Shown here: in pieces, positions 9,524 through 17,258 of the stretch | Layout: each line of letters opens with the position of its first letter | How positions within the stretch are numbered: the stretch's first letter is position 1 | NCBI RefSeq assembly: GCF_900102965.1 | Contig: NZ_FNGM01000011.1 | Span: 106,896-170,895 of the forward strand | Origin: Paenibacillus jilunlii | GTDB taxonomy: Bacteria > Bacillota > Bacilli > Paenibacillales > Paenibacillaceae | DNA: 64,000 bases | Direction: 5' to 3' | Position numbers and translations under genes: made by a program | Notes under the pieces: generated by a model | What the model was told of the DNA's origin: nothing | The model's input: only the letters and a program-made list of their open reading frames with translations | The model's database searches: none

Positions 9524-10780
9524 TTAGGCGCTTTCCTCTTTTTTCTTGTCTTTCTTCAGGCTAAGTTCAGGCAGTGACTTCTCCTGCACCACCTGTTCCG
9601 TAATGACACAGTCTTTGATGTCATCGCGTGAAGGCACCTCATACATTACATCGAGCATAATGCTCTCAATAATGGCACGCAAGCCACGGGCACCCGTGTT
9701 GCGCTTGATGGCTTCCTTGGCAATGGCTTCAAGAGCGAGCGGCTCGAACTTCAGCGCTACATTGTCCATTTCCAGCAGCTTGATATACTGCTTGGTGAGT
9801 GCATTCTTCGGTTCGGACAGAATCCGGACCAGCGTATTCTCATCAAGCGGCTCCAGTGTCGAGATGACCGGCAAACGGCCGACAAACTCAGGAATCAGAC
9901 CGAACTTGAGCAGATCTTCCGGCAATACCATGGACAGATATTCGCCAGTCTTCAGATCCTTCTGTCCTTCTACCGCTGCGTTGAAACCGATGACTTTTTT
10001 GCCGATACGGCGTTTGATCATTTGTTCCAGGCCGTCAAAAGCCCCGCCGACGATGAACAGAATGTTCGTGGTGTCGATCTGAATGAATTCCTGATGCGGA
10101 TGCTTGCGTCCGCCTTGCGGAGGTACAGAAGCTACAGTGCCTTCAAGAATCTTCAGCAGCGCCTGCTGCACGCCTTCACCGGAAACGTCGCGTGTAATGG
10201 ACGGATTCTCGGATTTGCGGGCCACTTTGTCAATTTCATCAATATAGATAATGCCGCGTTCTGCTTTTTCCACATCATAATCGGCAGCCTGAATCAGCTT
10301 CAGCAGGATGTTCTCGACATCCTCACCGACATAACCCGCTTCCGTAAGGGAAGTGGCATCTGCGATGGCAAAAGGAACGTTAATAATCTTCGCCATGGTC
10401 TGCGCCAAGAGTGTTTTACCGGAGCCGGTTGGACCGAGAAGCAGGATGTTGCTCTTCGTCAGCTCAACGTCTTCGATCTTACTCTGGCTGTTGACACGTT
10501 TGTAGTGATTGTATACGGCTACGGAAAGCGATTTCTTCGCTTGCTCCTGGCCGATAACGTATTGATCAAGGATGTCACGGATTTCTTTGGGCTTTGGAAT
10601 ATCCTTCAGATCCAGCTCTTCCTCATGGCCGAGCTCCTCTTCCACGATTTCCGTGCACAGCTCGATGCATTCGTCACATATATAAACGCCAGGTCCTGCT
10701 ACAAGCTTGCGGACCTGCTCTTGGGATTTGCCGCAAAAAGAACATTTCAATTGCCCTTTTTCATCATTAAATTTAAACAT
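9524..10780 (-). CDS. clpX: ATP-dependent Clp protease ATP-binding subunit ClpX
   Basis: 418 residues, typical. ClpX is the AAA+ unfoldase that recognises tagged substrates and feeds them to ClpP. The N-terminal zinc-binding domain has Cys13, Cys16, Cys35 and Cys38. Walker A GPTGSGKT is near residue 117, Walker B IIYIDEIDK follows, and the pore loop GYVGEDVE and sensor motifs are present. A lysine/glutamate-rich tail ends the protein. It starts 12 bases after the clpP stop, so clpP and clpX form one operon; in B. subtilis the two are unlinked, so this resembles the proteobacterial tig-clpP-clpX order. Confidence 0.97.
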   Translation of the reverse strand: MFKFNDEKGQLKCSFCGKSQEQVRKLVAGPGVYICDECIELCTEIVEEELGHEEELDLKDIPKPKEIRDILDQYVIGQEQAKKSLSVAVYNHYKRVNSQSKIEDVELTKSNILLLGPTGSGKTLLAQTMAKIINVPFAIADATSLTEAGYVGEDVENILLKLIQAADYDVEKAERGIIYIDEIDKVARKSENPSITRDVSGEGVQQALLKILEGTVASVPPQGGRKHPHQEFIQIDTTNILFIVGGAFDGLEQMIKRRIGKKVIGFNAAVEGQKDLKTGEYLSMVLPEDLLKFGLIPEFVGRLPVISTLEPLDENTLVRILSEPKNALTKQYIKLLEMDNVALKFEPLALEAIAKEAIKRNTGARGLRAIIESIMLDVMYEVPSRDDIKDCVITEQVVQEKSLPELSLKKDKKKEESA

Positions 10781-10792
10781 CTTACCACCCCT

Positions 10793-11383
10793 TTAAGATT
10801 TGATCGGTGAAGAGAGCACCTGGTCAATCAGCCCGTATTCCTTCGCTTCTTCCGCGCTCATGAAGTTATCGCGGTCTGTGTCCCGTTCGATTTTTTCAAG
10901 GGGCTGACCTGTGCGATCTACATATATTTGATTCAGCTTCTGTCTCGTCTTCAGAATCCAGTCGGTATGAATCCAGATATCGGATGCCTGCCCCTGAACA
11001 CCGCCGAGCGGTTGGTGAATCATCACTTCGCTGTTAGCGAGCGCGTATCTTTTGCCTGGAGCCCCTGCCGTAAGCAGCAGCGATCCCATGCTTGCTGCCA
11101 TGCCTACGCAGATCGTCGAGACATCCGGTTTGATGTATTGCATCGTATCATATATACCCATGCCGGCTGTCACAGAACCACCGGGCGAGTTGAGGTACAG
11201 GTGAATGTCTTTTTCGGGGTCATCTGCTGCCAGGAACAGCAATTGGGCAATGACCAGATTGGCGACATCATCGTCAATCGCACTGCTTAGGAAGATGATG
11301 CGATCCTTGAGCAATCTGGAATAGATATCGTATGACCGTTCTCCCCGACTTGTAGATTCTACAACCATTGGTACCAGACTCAT
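10793..11383 (-). CDS. clpP: ATP-dependent Clp protease proteolytic subunit ClpP
   Basis: 196 residues, normal. The catalytic triad is Ser98 (GMAASMGS), His123 (MIHQPLGG) and Asp172. It assembles into the barrel-shaped peptidase that partners ClpX, encoded immediately downstream, and other Clp ATPases. It lies about 190 bases after the trigger-factor terminator and therefore probably has its own promoter. No CtsR operator repeat was recognised upstream. Confidence 0.97.
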   Translation of the reverse strand: MSLVPMVVESTSRGERSYDIYSRLLKDRIIFLSSAIDDDVANLVIAQLLFLAADDPEKDIHLYLNSPGGSVTAGMGIYDTMQYIKPDVSTICVGMAASMGSLLLTAGAPGKRYALANSEVMIHQPLGGVQGQASDIWIHTDWILKTRQKLNQIYVDRTGQPLEKIERDTDRDNFMSAEEAKEYGLIDQVLSSPIKS

Positions 11384-11576
11384 GCCACCAACCTCTTTTC
11401 TCTGTACAGATTAGTCTATCCGTTTCAGAAATATTTTAACACGTTCAAGGCGCGATGTCATTTTTTCACTACTGCAACATATCGCATTGTACATGTGCCT
11501 GCCATTATAGCGCAAATCCCATGATAATGCCAATCACTCGGACTGTGACTATGTATCAGAATATTTCTCCGTTGAT

Positions 11577-11612
11577 AAAAAATAAGACACGTAAAGAAAT
11601 TACGTGCCTTAT
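11577..11612 (-). terminator. Rho-independent terminator after tig
   Basis: Minus strand: AAGGCACGTAA-TTTC-TTTACGTGTCTT forms an 11-bp stem followed by ATTTTTTATC. It lies about 60 bases after the trigger-factor stop. Confidence 0.88.
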
Positions 11613-11673
11613 CTATGTTTATGGTGGCCGCCTTATCTGGCCGTTCTAGATGGAGTCCAGCCTCCAAAAAGGA

Positions 11674-12999
11674 TTATTCAGCGCTTGCTTCTTCCGTTGC
11701 AGCCGGTGCTTCAACTTCTACACTGTTCTCTACGAGGAAATCAATGGTCTTGCGCAGCGAGATTTCATCGTTCAAGCTGCTCAGGGAACCGTTGGCTGCC
11801 AGAATGCTGCGGATTTCTTCAGGCGTACGTTTGAAGGATTCAGCCATAGAAGCGAGTTCTGCATTCACTTCTTCTTCAGAAACCTCAATGTTCTCTGCCT
11901 TCGCGATAACTTCCAGAACCAGATTGTTGCGGACGCGTTTTTCAGCATCGCCCTTCATCTGAAGTTCCAGGTCTTCACGGGTCTGGCCGGAGAAGCTCAG
12001 GAACATATCCATGTTCATACCCTGCTGGCGCAGACGGTTGTCGAAATCGCGAACCATGTTGGCAACTTCACTTGCGATCATAGCATCAGGAATTTCAACT
12101 TCGGCATTAGCTGCCGCCGCGTCAACTACCGCAGTTTCACGTGAACCTTTGAGTTCTTCCTGCTTGCGGGATTCGAGCTGTGCTTTCAGATCTGCTTTGT
12201 ATTCTTCAAGTGTATCGAACTCACTTACATCTTTCGCGAATTCGTCGTCCAGCTCAGGAAGCTGTTTGCGTTTGATTTCGTGTACTTTTACTTTGAATAC
12301 TGCCGCTTTGCCGGCAAGGTTCTCAGCATGGTAAGCCTCTGGGAAAGTCACTTCGACATCCTTGAAGTCTCCAGTAGACATGCCAACTACTTGTTCTTCA
12401 AAGCCTGGAATAAAGGAATTGCTTCCCAGCTCCAGGGAGTGGCGTTCTGCCTGGCCGCCTTCGAATTGCACGCCATCCACAGATCCGTCAAAGTCAATCA
12501 CAGCGATGTCGCCGTTAGCTGCGGGCTCATCTTCAACCACAACAAGCTCAGCATGACGCTCCTGCAGACGCTTCAATTCAGCGTTCAGCTCATCTTCCGT
12601 AACTTCAGCCTTCTGAACTGGAACTTCAAGGCCTTTGTACTGGCCCAGTACCACTTCAGGCTTAACGGTAACCTTAGCTTTGAAGATGAACGGCTGGCCT
12701 TTGGCAAACTGCTCGATATCTACTTCAGGACGGTCTACAGGGAAGATATCGGTTTCTTCAACCGCTTCACCATAAGCTTCCGGAAGAAGAATGTCGATGG
12801 CATCCTGGTACAGGCTCTCTACGCCAAAACGGGATTCAAAAATCGGCCGCGGCACTTTACCTTTGCGGAAACCAGGCACGTTGGCTTTCTTCACTACTTT
12901 ATTAAAAGCTTTGTCGAGCGCTGCAGCTACGCGTTCTGCTTCTACTTCGACTTCAAGAACTCCAAGGTTCTTCTCTATTTTTTCCCAGGTTGCTTTCAT
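11674..12999 (-). CDS. tig: Trigger factor, ribosome-associated chaperone and prolyl isomerase
   Basis: 441 residues. Trigger factor binds the ribosome exit tunnel and shields nascent chains. The ribosome-docking signature GFRKGKVPR is at residues 43-51, the FKBP-type isomerase domain spans the middle (about 160-250) and the helical C-terminal cradle follows, ending in a short Glu/Ala-rich tail. The ATG at 12999 (MKATWEKIEKN) is chosen over upstream in-frame starts because those would precede the GGAGGG ribosome site and encode a Cys/Phe-rich leader unlike the family. A good sigma-A promoter lies at 13081-13109. Confidence 0.96.
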   Translation of the reverse strand: MKATWEKIEKNLGVLEVEVEAERVAAALDKAFNKVVKKANVPGFRKGKVPRPIFESRFGVESLYQDAIDILLPEAYGEAVEETDIFPVDRPEVDIEQFAKGQPFIFKAKVTVKPEVVLGQYKGLEVPVQKAEVTEDELNAELKRLQERHAELVVVEDEPAANGDIAVIDFDGSVDGVQFEGGQAERHSLELGSNSFIPGFEEQVVGMSTGDFKDVEVTFPEAYHAENLAGKAAVFKVKVHEIKRKQLPELDDEFAKDVSEFDTLEEYKADLKAQLESRKQEELKGSRETAVVDAAAANAEVEIPDAMIASEVANMVRDFDNRLRQQGMNMDMFLSFSGQTREDLELQMKGDAEKRVRNNLVLEVIAKAENIEVSEEEVNAELASMAESFKRTPEEIRSILAANGSLSSLNDEISLRKTIDFLVENSVEVEAPAATEEASAE

Positions 13000-13080
13000 A
13001 TTATACTTTTCCCTCCAAAAATAGGTTACATGTTTTCTTTTGAAAAAATTCACGCAATTCACGCACAGAATAACCATTAT

Positions 13081-13109
13081 ATTATATACAACATTACTTC
13101 ATTTATCAA
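13081..13109 (-). promoter_or_regulatory. Sigma-A promoter for tig
   Basis: On the minus strand TTGATA (13109-13104), 17 bases, then TATAAT (13086-13081). It overlaps the stop codon of the upstream gene. The leader is about 75 nt and contains a tandem 9-bp direct repeat (GCGTGAATT twice, 13064-13047). Confidence 0.75.
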
Positions 13110-14055
13110 GTAGAGAACTCTTTACAAATCCTTTGAGAGAGCGGTAAGCCCCCTCAAATTGAAAGCGCATGCTGCCCGTGATTCCGTACATGGCGCGCGT
13201 TTCCTCTTCCTGCCGCGTTCCGTTCAGGCTCTCGGACACCATCTGGTGCAGCGCTCCGGCCCAAATATCCAGCTGCGCGTCCTCTCCCTCCAGAAGCTTG
13301 CGGTACTCCGCTGAGCCATAGACCGACATCATGAACTGTCCCCACAGCTCCTGGGCAAAATAATACAGCGTCGGCTCATGCACTTCCGCCTGCTCGGCCA
13401 CCCGTTCCAGCACCTGCCCCACCTGCGGCGGAAACTCTTCATTCGTCAGCGGCACCGTTTCAATATCAACGTATGCGACTTCCCCTCCGCGCATCAGCCC
13501 GATGGTGCCCTGCGCTCCCCGGCGGCGGAGTGTCTGCAGCGTGCGGAACTGCAAAAGCGGATGAACCGCTGCCTGCTCCAGCCAGCCTGCAAGCGCCTCG
13601 TCCACTTGTCCGCCTTCCAGATAGGACAGCTGCTCAAGCGCGAGTATTGTCGCCTCGGATAAAGGCTCGTTCATGACCTTCTTCAGCAGCTTGTCAGGAT
13701 AATCCGCATCCTCCTCAAGCTTCGACCTGGCCAAAATCCGGGCCATGTCTTCTTCCTTCAGATCCTGCTCACTCCCGGAGGGCTCCCTGTCTCCCTCCCC
13801 GTCACGGGATGCATAGGGGAAAGCAGCCTCCAGCCATTCCAGCAGCGACTGCCATTCCTGATAGTGCCGCTCGTCCTGGCCCTGGCATTGCAGCAAAAAC
13901 CGCAGCAGTTCCATCGCTTCCCCGTAACGTTCACTCTCCAGCATTACCGTTAACTGGATCTGGTAATAATCCAGCGTCTTCGGAAACAGCACGATATTCT
14001 CTTTGGCGGGGGAATTCGAATGATTAATGAGGGCACCTCCTTTTCTCCGATCCAT
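13099..14055 (-). CDS. ysoA: YsoA-like (TPR-type) protein upstream of tig
   Basis: About 310 residues, cytosolic, helical and rich in Glu/Leu (YGEAMELLRFLLQCQGQ, LEQLSYLEGGQVDEALAGW), consistent with degenerate tetratricopeptide helices. Position directly upstream of tig matches B. subtilis ysoA, and the naming rests on that synteny. The start is uncertain. I give the first in-frame ATG (14055), but the predicted transcript begins only about 6 bases before it. The only strong ribosome site, AAAGGAGGT, lies inside the reading frame and is spaced 7 bases from an AUU codon at 14028, which would give 309 residues. No function can be assigned. Confidence 0.7.
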   Translation of the reverse strand: MDRRKGGALINHSNSPAKENIVLFPKTLDYYQIQLTVMLESERYGEAMELLRFLLQCQGQDERHYQEWQSLLEWLEAAFPYASRDGEGDREPSGSEQDLKEEDMARILARSKLEEDADYPDKLLKKVMNEPLSEATILALEQLSYLEGGQVDEALAGWLEQAAVHPLLQFRTLQTLRRRGAQGTIGLMRGGEVAYVDIETVPLTNEEFPPQVGQVLERVAEQAEVHEPTLYYFAQELWGQFMMSVYGSAEYRKLLEGEDAQLDIWAGALHQMVSESLNGTRQEEETRAMYGITGSMRFQFEGAYRSLKGFVKSSLLDK

Positions 14056-14067
14056 GATCAATTGTAG

Positions 14068-14095
14068 ATTATAGCATATCCCACAGCGGTTTCAA
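14068..14095 (-). promoter_or_regulatory. Sigma-A promoter of the ysoA-like gene
   Basis: Minus strand TTGAAA (14095-14090), 16 bases, TATAAT (14073-14068). Transcription should start near 14061, leaving only a few bases before the first in-frame TTG/ATG codons and about 33 before the AUU preceded by AAAGGAGGT. Confidence 0.7.
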
Positions 14096-14164
14096 AAAAA
14101 CAGGTTGAAAAAGTTATCTACATATGATAACATAATTTTTGCTTGCTTTTCAGTATGTATTCAT

Positions 14165-14238
14165 GTCCCGGTAGCTCAGCTGGATAGAGCATGCGCCTTC
14201 TAAGCGCACGGTCGGGGGTTCGAATCCCTTCCGGGACG
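14165..14238 (+). tRNA. trnR-UCU: tRNA-Arg(UCU)
   Basis: A complete 74-nt cloverleaf: acceptor GTCCCGG pairs with CCGGGAC, D-arm GCTC/GAGC, anticodon stem TGCGC/GCGCA with loop CTTCTAA giving anticodon UCU, and T-loop TTCGAAT. The T-stem has two G-U pairs (GGGGG with CCCTT). It reads AGA/AGG codons. CCA is not encoded. A nearly identical copy lies at 36655-36728 on the opposite strand. A possible promoter is TTGAAA (14105), 17 bases, TAACAT. Confidence 0.97.
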
Positions 14239-14466
14239 TCATCGAACAGCCTCCCTTCGGGGAGGCTGTTTGTGCGTTTGGGGGATGAGAACCCGGAGCC
14301 GGGTTCGTTGAAGCATTCGCTTCGGGAGCATCCGCTTCGCAATCAGCCCGCAGGGCTGTATCCCTTCCGGGACGTCATCAAACAGCCTCCCTTCGGGGAG
14401 GCTGTTCGTGCGTCCGGGGGATGAGAACCCGGAGACGGGGGCGTTGGGGCATTCGCTTCGGGAGAA
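14225..14466 (+). repeat. Tandem duplication of the tRNA-Arg 3' end and trailer (136-bp period)
   Basis: The last bases of the tRNA (CCCTTCCGGGACGTCATC), the terminator hairpin and the following GTGCGT...GGGGGATGAGAACCCGGAG stretch are repeated from 14361 with a few substitutions. The second copy carries only the tRNA tail and cannot encode a tRNA. Confidence 0.8.
14245..14270 (+). terminator. Hairpin terminator of the tRNA-Arg gene
   Basis: AACAGCCTCCC-TTCG-GGGAGGCTGTT, an 11-bp stem with a stable UUCG loop, starting 7 bases after the tRNA 3' end. The same hairpin recurs at 14381-14406 in a tandem copy and, with paired compensating base changes, after the second tRNA-Arg gene. Confidence 0.8.
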
Positions 14467-14794
14467 TCGGGTGTATTTTACTCAAATAGCGGCTTTTAGT
14501 CTAATTCACTCTCAGTCCGAAAGAACCTCCGAACAGGGGTATTCCAGTAAATAATGTATTCTGTGTCCGGAACGCGGGCGATTGCTGAATTAGCTGCTGC
14601 ATAGAGGTGGAGTGAACTTAAGAATCTAACTTGATGATCATGGTGAACATTTGCACAAAAGGGTTTCGCCAACCTGCCTGCCACAAGTTCAACGATATAG
14701 AGTGTAATAGACGGATAAACACAAGGCGTATCATTGTACCGGTGACCTATCCATCCCGAGAGCATATTGAAGTTGCATCAACACTTACTGTTTA

Positions 14795-15146
14795 ATTGCA
14801 TTCTCTGCAATAGAATTGCTCAATTTGACGCTCGGTGCGCATTCTGTTGCATTTCATACAGTAGAAATTGCCGATTCGGCTTCAAAATGGACTAAACGTA
14901 TTTTTCTATTGCAGATAATACAGTAGAAATGAAACAAGCCGGATTTTTAGCTCAAACAATTGCAGAAAATACAATAGATTCGCCTTCCGGGCGGCTACGA
15001 GGCTACACCGAGTGCATACCCCCCCCATGCGCAAAAGACACGCCAAGCTGAGCGGCTACGAGGCTACGCCGAGTGCATGTGCCCTCCCATGCGTAATAGA
15101 TACGCCATAAGCGGTTGAATGCCAATTGCTCCTATACAATAGATAA
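14795..15146. repeat. Five copies of a ~20-bp imperfect palindrome
   Basis: Copies start at 14795, 14847, 14909, 14960 and 15126, with the consensus TTGCA, about 5 bases, TRCARTAGA. Examples are TTGCAGATAATACAGTAGA and TTGCATTTCATACAGTAGA. The first four are spaced 51-62 bases apart. Including a preceding TCTA in one copy, each unit is roughly self-complementary. Confidence 0.7.
14991..15112. repeat. 61-bp tandem direct repeat, two copies
   Basis: GCGGCTACGAGGCTAC(A/G)CCG begins both units (14991 and 15052), and each ends in a CATGCG...ACGCCA stretch. The units are interrupted versions of each other with scattered substitutions. A partial third start (GCGG) follows. Confidence 0.75.
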
Positions 15147-15275
15147 GCTAGAGAACTGTAGAAAGTTGTTGCAAGCATGGAATTGCGTTCATTTTAGTAT
15201 TAATACATATTTAAGCAACTATGAATTTTTCGCTATATAAACTGAACCAGCTTATTGAGCCGGCTTACATAGTAG

Positions 15276-15312
15276 AAACGGGCACCTTCCTTATGCAGGA
15301 TGGCACCCGTTT
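15276..15312 (-). terminator. Terminator after pstA
   Basis: Minus strand: AAACGGGTGCCATCC, loop TGCATAA, GGAAGGTGCCCGTTT, a long nearly perfect stem, 32 bases after the pstA stop. It closes the operon directly after pstA, with no room for pstB. Confidence 0.75.
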
Positions 15313-15344
15313 GAGCGAAAACAGAGGAATGATAGAATGGCCTC

Positions 15345-16220
15345 TCAGCGTCCCCGGCGGCGTCCGAGCCACAGCGGGAAGCGGAACATGAAATTGATCA
15401 GCAGCACCACGAACACCAGCACGGCCGCAGACTTGTCGGCAATCTGCCGCGCATCCTCAACGATGGCCTCAGACTGCACATACCACAGATGTACAGCCAG
15501 CGTCTCGCCCGGCGAGAACAGATTGAAATCCCACATCTCTCCCGAGGTGCTGAGGCCCGCTGTCAGAATAATAACAGCCGACTCGCCGAAGGCGCGTCCG
15601 GCTACAAGACAAACCCCCGTCACGATAGCCGGCATGGCTACCGGCAGCACCACCTTGCGGATGACATGGAACTTGGTCATCCCGAGAGCATAGCCGGCTT
15701 CACGGATTTCACCTGGAACGGCGCGCACCGCTTCTTCCGTGACCCGGGCCAGCATCGGGAGATTGAGCAGCGCCAGGCTGACTCCCCCGCCGAGAATGGT
15801 CAGGCCCACATTGAAGTATTCGGCGAAGATGGCGAGGCCGAGCAGCCCGAATACAATGGAGGGAACCGAGGACAACGACTCTACGCAGATGCGCAGCGCG
15901 CCGGTAAAACGGTTGTCCGGCGCATATTCCGCCATATAAATCCCGGCTCCGATACCGATTGGAATCGAAATCAGCAGCGAGATAAACAGAATATAGAAGG
16001 AGTTGAACAGCACCGGGCCAATGCCGCCTCCGGGATCGATCTCCTCCGGCTGCTTGATCAGGAAGTCCGGTCTCAGCGAAGGCAGGCCTTTGCTCAGAAT
16101 GGTAAAGAGCAGCCAGAAAATCAGCAGCATCACCAGAGCGCCCAGGGTGTAGAAGGCGATAGTCGCCATTTTGTTGTTGCGCTGTGAACGGGCCGTATGG
16201 CGGGTACGGGTGAAATTCAT
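15345..16220 (-). CDS. pstA: Phosphate ABC transporter permease PstA
   Basis: 291 residues with about six membrane segments. The EAA loop (GYALGMTKFHVIRKVVLPVAMPAIVTG region) that contacts the ATPase is clear. With PstC it forms the channel of the high-affinity phosphate importer. Its start overlaps the pstC stop by 4 bases (ATGA), showing translational coupling. The operon ends after this gene, without the usual pstB ATPase. Confidence 0.94.
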   Translation of the reverse strand: MNFTRTRHTARSQRNNKMATIAFYTLGALVMLLIFWLLFTILSKGLPSLRPDFLIKQPEEIDPGGGIGPVLFNSFYILFISLLISIPIGIGAGIYMAEYAPDNRFTGALRICVESLSSVPSIVFGLLGLAIFAEYFNVGLTILGGGVSLALLNLPMLARVTEEAVRAVPGEIREAGYALGMTKFHVIRKVVLPVAMPAIVTGVCLVAGRAFGESAVIILTAGLSTSGEMWDFNLFSPGETLAVHLWYVQSEAIVEDARQIADKSAAVLVFVVLLINFMFRFPLWLGRRRGR

Positions 16221-17167
16221 GCTGCATCCCTCCTGTTCCGGCCTAATATGCGGATGATGAGGATCAGCACAAACGAAATTAACAGCAGCAGAAATGCCAT
16301 CATATGCAGCGCATAGTTCCAGGTGGAGTCAAATTCCACATTGGAGATTTGCATCACGATGTTACTGGTCAACACCGAAGACGGTGTGAACAATGTCTTG
16401 GCCAGCTGCGGCGTGTTGCCGATCACCATGACTACGGCCATCGTCTCGCCGACGGCACGGGTCATGCCCAGAATAACTGCGGAGATAATGCCTCTGCTGG
16501 CCGCAGGCAGAACAACGCGCATAATAACCTGTAGGCGGGTGGAGCCGAGGGCATAGGCTGCATCGCGGTATTTGCGCGGAACGGCAACGATGGCATCATC
16601 GCTGATCCGGCAAATGGTCGGGAGCACCATCAAGGCAAGCACAAGCGCAGCAGCAAGCAGGCCGTCCCCGAGCCCCTCACCGCTGACTCTGCGCAGAAAA
16701 GGCAATAACACGGTCAGCCCCAGATAGCCATATACAATGGAAGGAATGCCGACCAGCAAATCTAGCACCGGCCGGATAAAGCTTTTGAGCCATTTCGGAG
16801 CGATCTCCGCACAGAGCACAGCCATCCCCACCGAGACAGGCACCGCGATGAGCAGCGTCAGGGCTGTAAGCGATAATGTATTTACGATAAAGGCAGCGGC
16901 GCCAAAGGCTTCCTCTTCCGGGCTCCAATTGAATGAGAAGAAGAAATCCAGCGGCGAGATGTTGTCGAATAGAAGCAGCGCCGTTTTGCCGATGAATACA
17001 ATGACAAGTCCAAGCACCAGACATAGTGCAAGGATGCTGAACAAAAAATAATAACGAAACATGGTGTTGCTGAACAAGTGCCTGTTGTGGCGTTTGGCGC
17101 TTATGCCGCCTTCTGCAAGGCTGCTCTTCTGTGCCCTCGATGCCAGGTTCTGGACCGGTGCCCCCAT
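16217..17167 (-). CDS. pstC: Phosphate ABC transporter permease PstC
   Basis: 316 residues with about six membrane segments and a PstC-type EAA loop (AAYALGSTRLQVIMRVVLPAA). A basic, Ser/Ala-rich cytosolic N-terminus of roughly 35 residues precedes the first membrane helix. The ATG at 17167 (MGAPVQNLA) is chosen because GGAGGG lies 5 bases upstream; an in-frame start 21 codons earlier lacks this. It lies about 90 bases after pstS and overlaps pstA. Confidence 0.94.
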   Translation of the reverse strand: MGAPVQNLASRAQKSSLAEGGISAKRHNRHLFSNTMFRYYFLFSILALCLVLGLVIVFIGKTALLLFDNISPLDFFFSFNWSPEEEAFGAAAFIVNTLSLTALTLLIAVPVSVGMAVLCAEIAPKWLKSFIRPVLDLLVGIPSIVYGYLGLTVLLPFLRRVSGEGLGDGLLAAALVLALMVLPTICRISDDAIVAVPRKYRDAAYALGSTRLQVIMRVVLPAASRGIISAVILGMTRAVGETMAVVMVIGNTPQLAKTLFTPSSVLTSNIVMQISNVEFDSTWNYALHMMAFLLLLISFVLILIIRILGRNRRDAA

Positions 17168-17258
17168 ACTTTCCCTCCTGTAAGCGGCCACCCCCGTATG
17201 ATATCGGAGCTGGCCGCTGTTACCGTTCAATATGTTTATAATTCCCAGAGTCTTACAC

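Larger units (their letters stand above)
14467..15275. other. Non-coding stretch rich in repeats
   Basis: No convincing gene is seen. The longest open frame (14496-14765, minus) has no ribosome site. The stretch instead holds a family of ~20-bp imperfect palindromes (14795-15146) and a 61-bp tandem repeat (14991-15112). Confidence 0.6.

Noticed and set aside
14496..14765. 89-codon frame on the minus strand in the repeat-rich gap
   Set aside because: No ribosome site before its ATG, no recognisable residues pattern and it lies in repeat-containing non-coding DNA.
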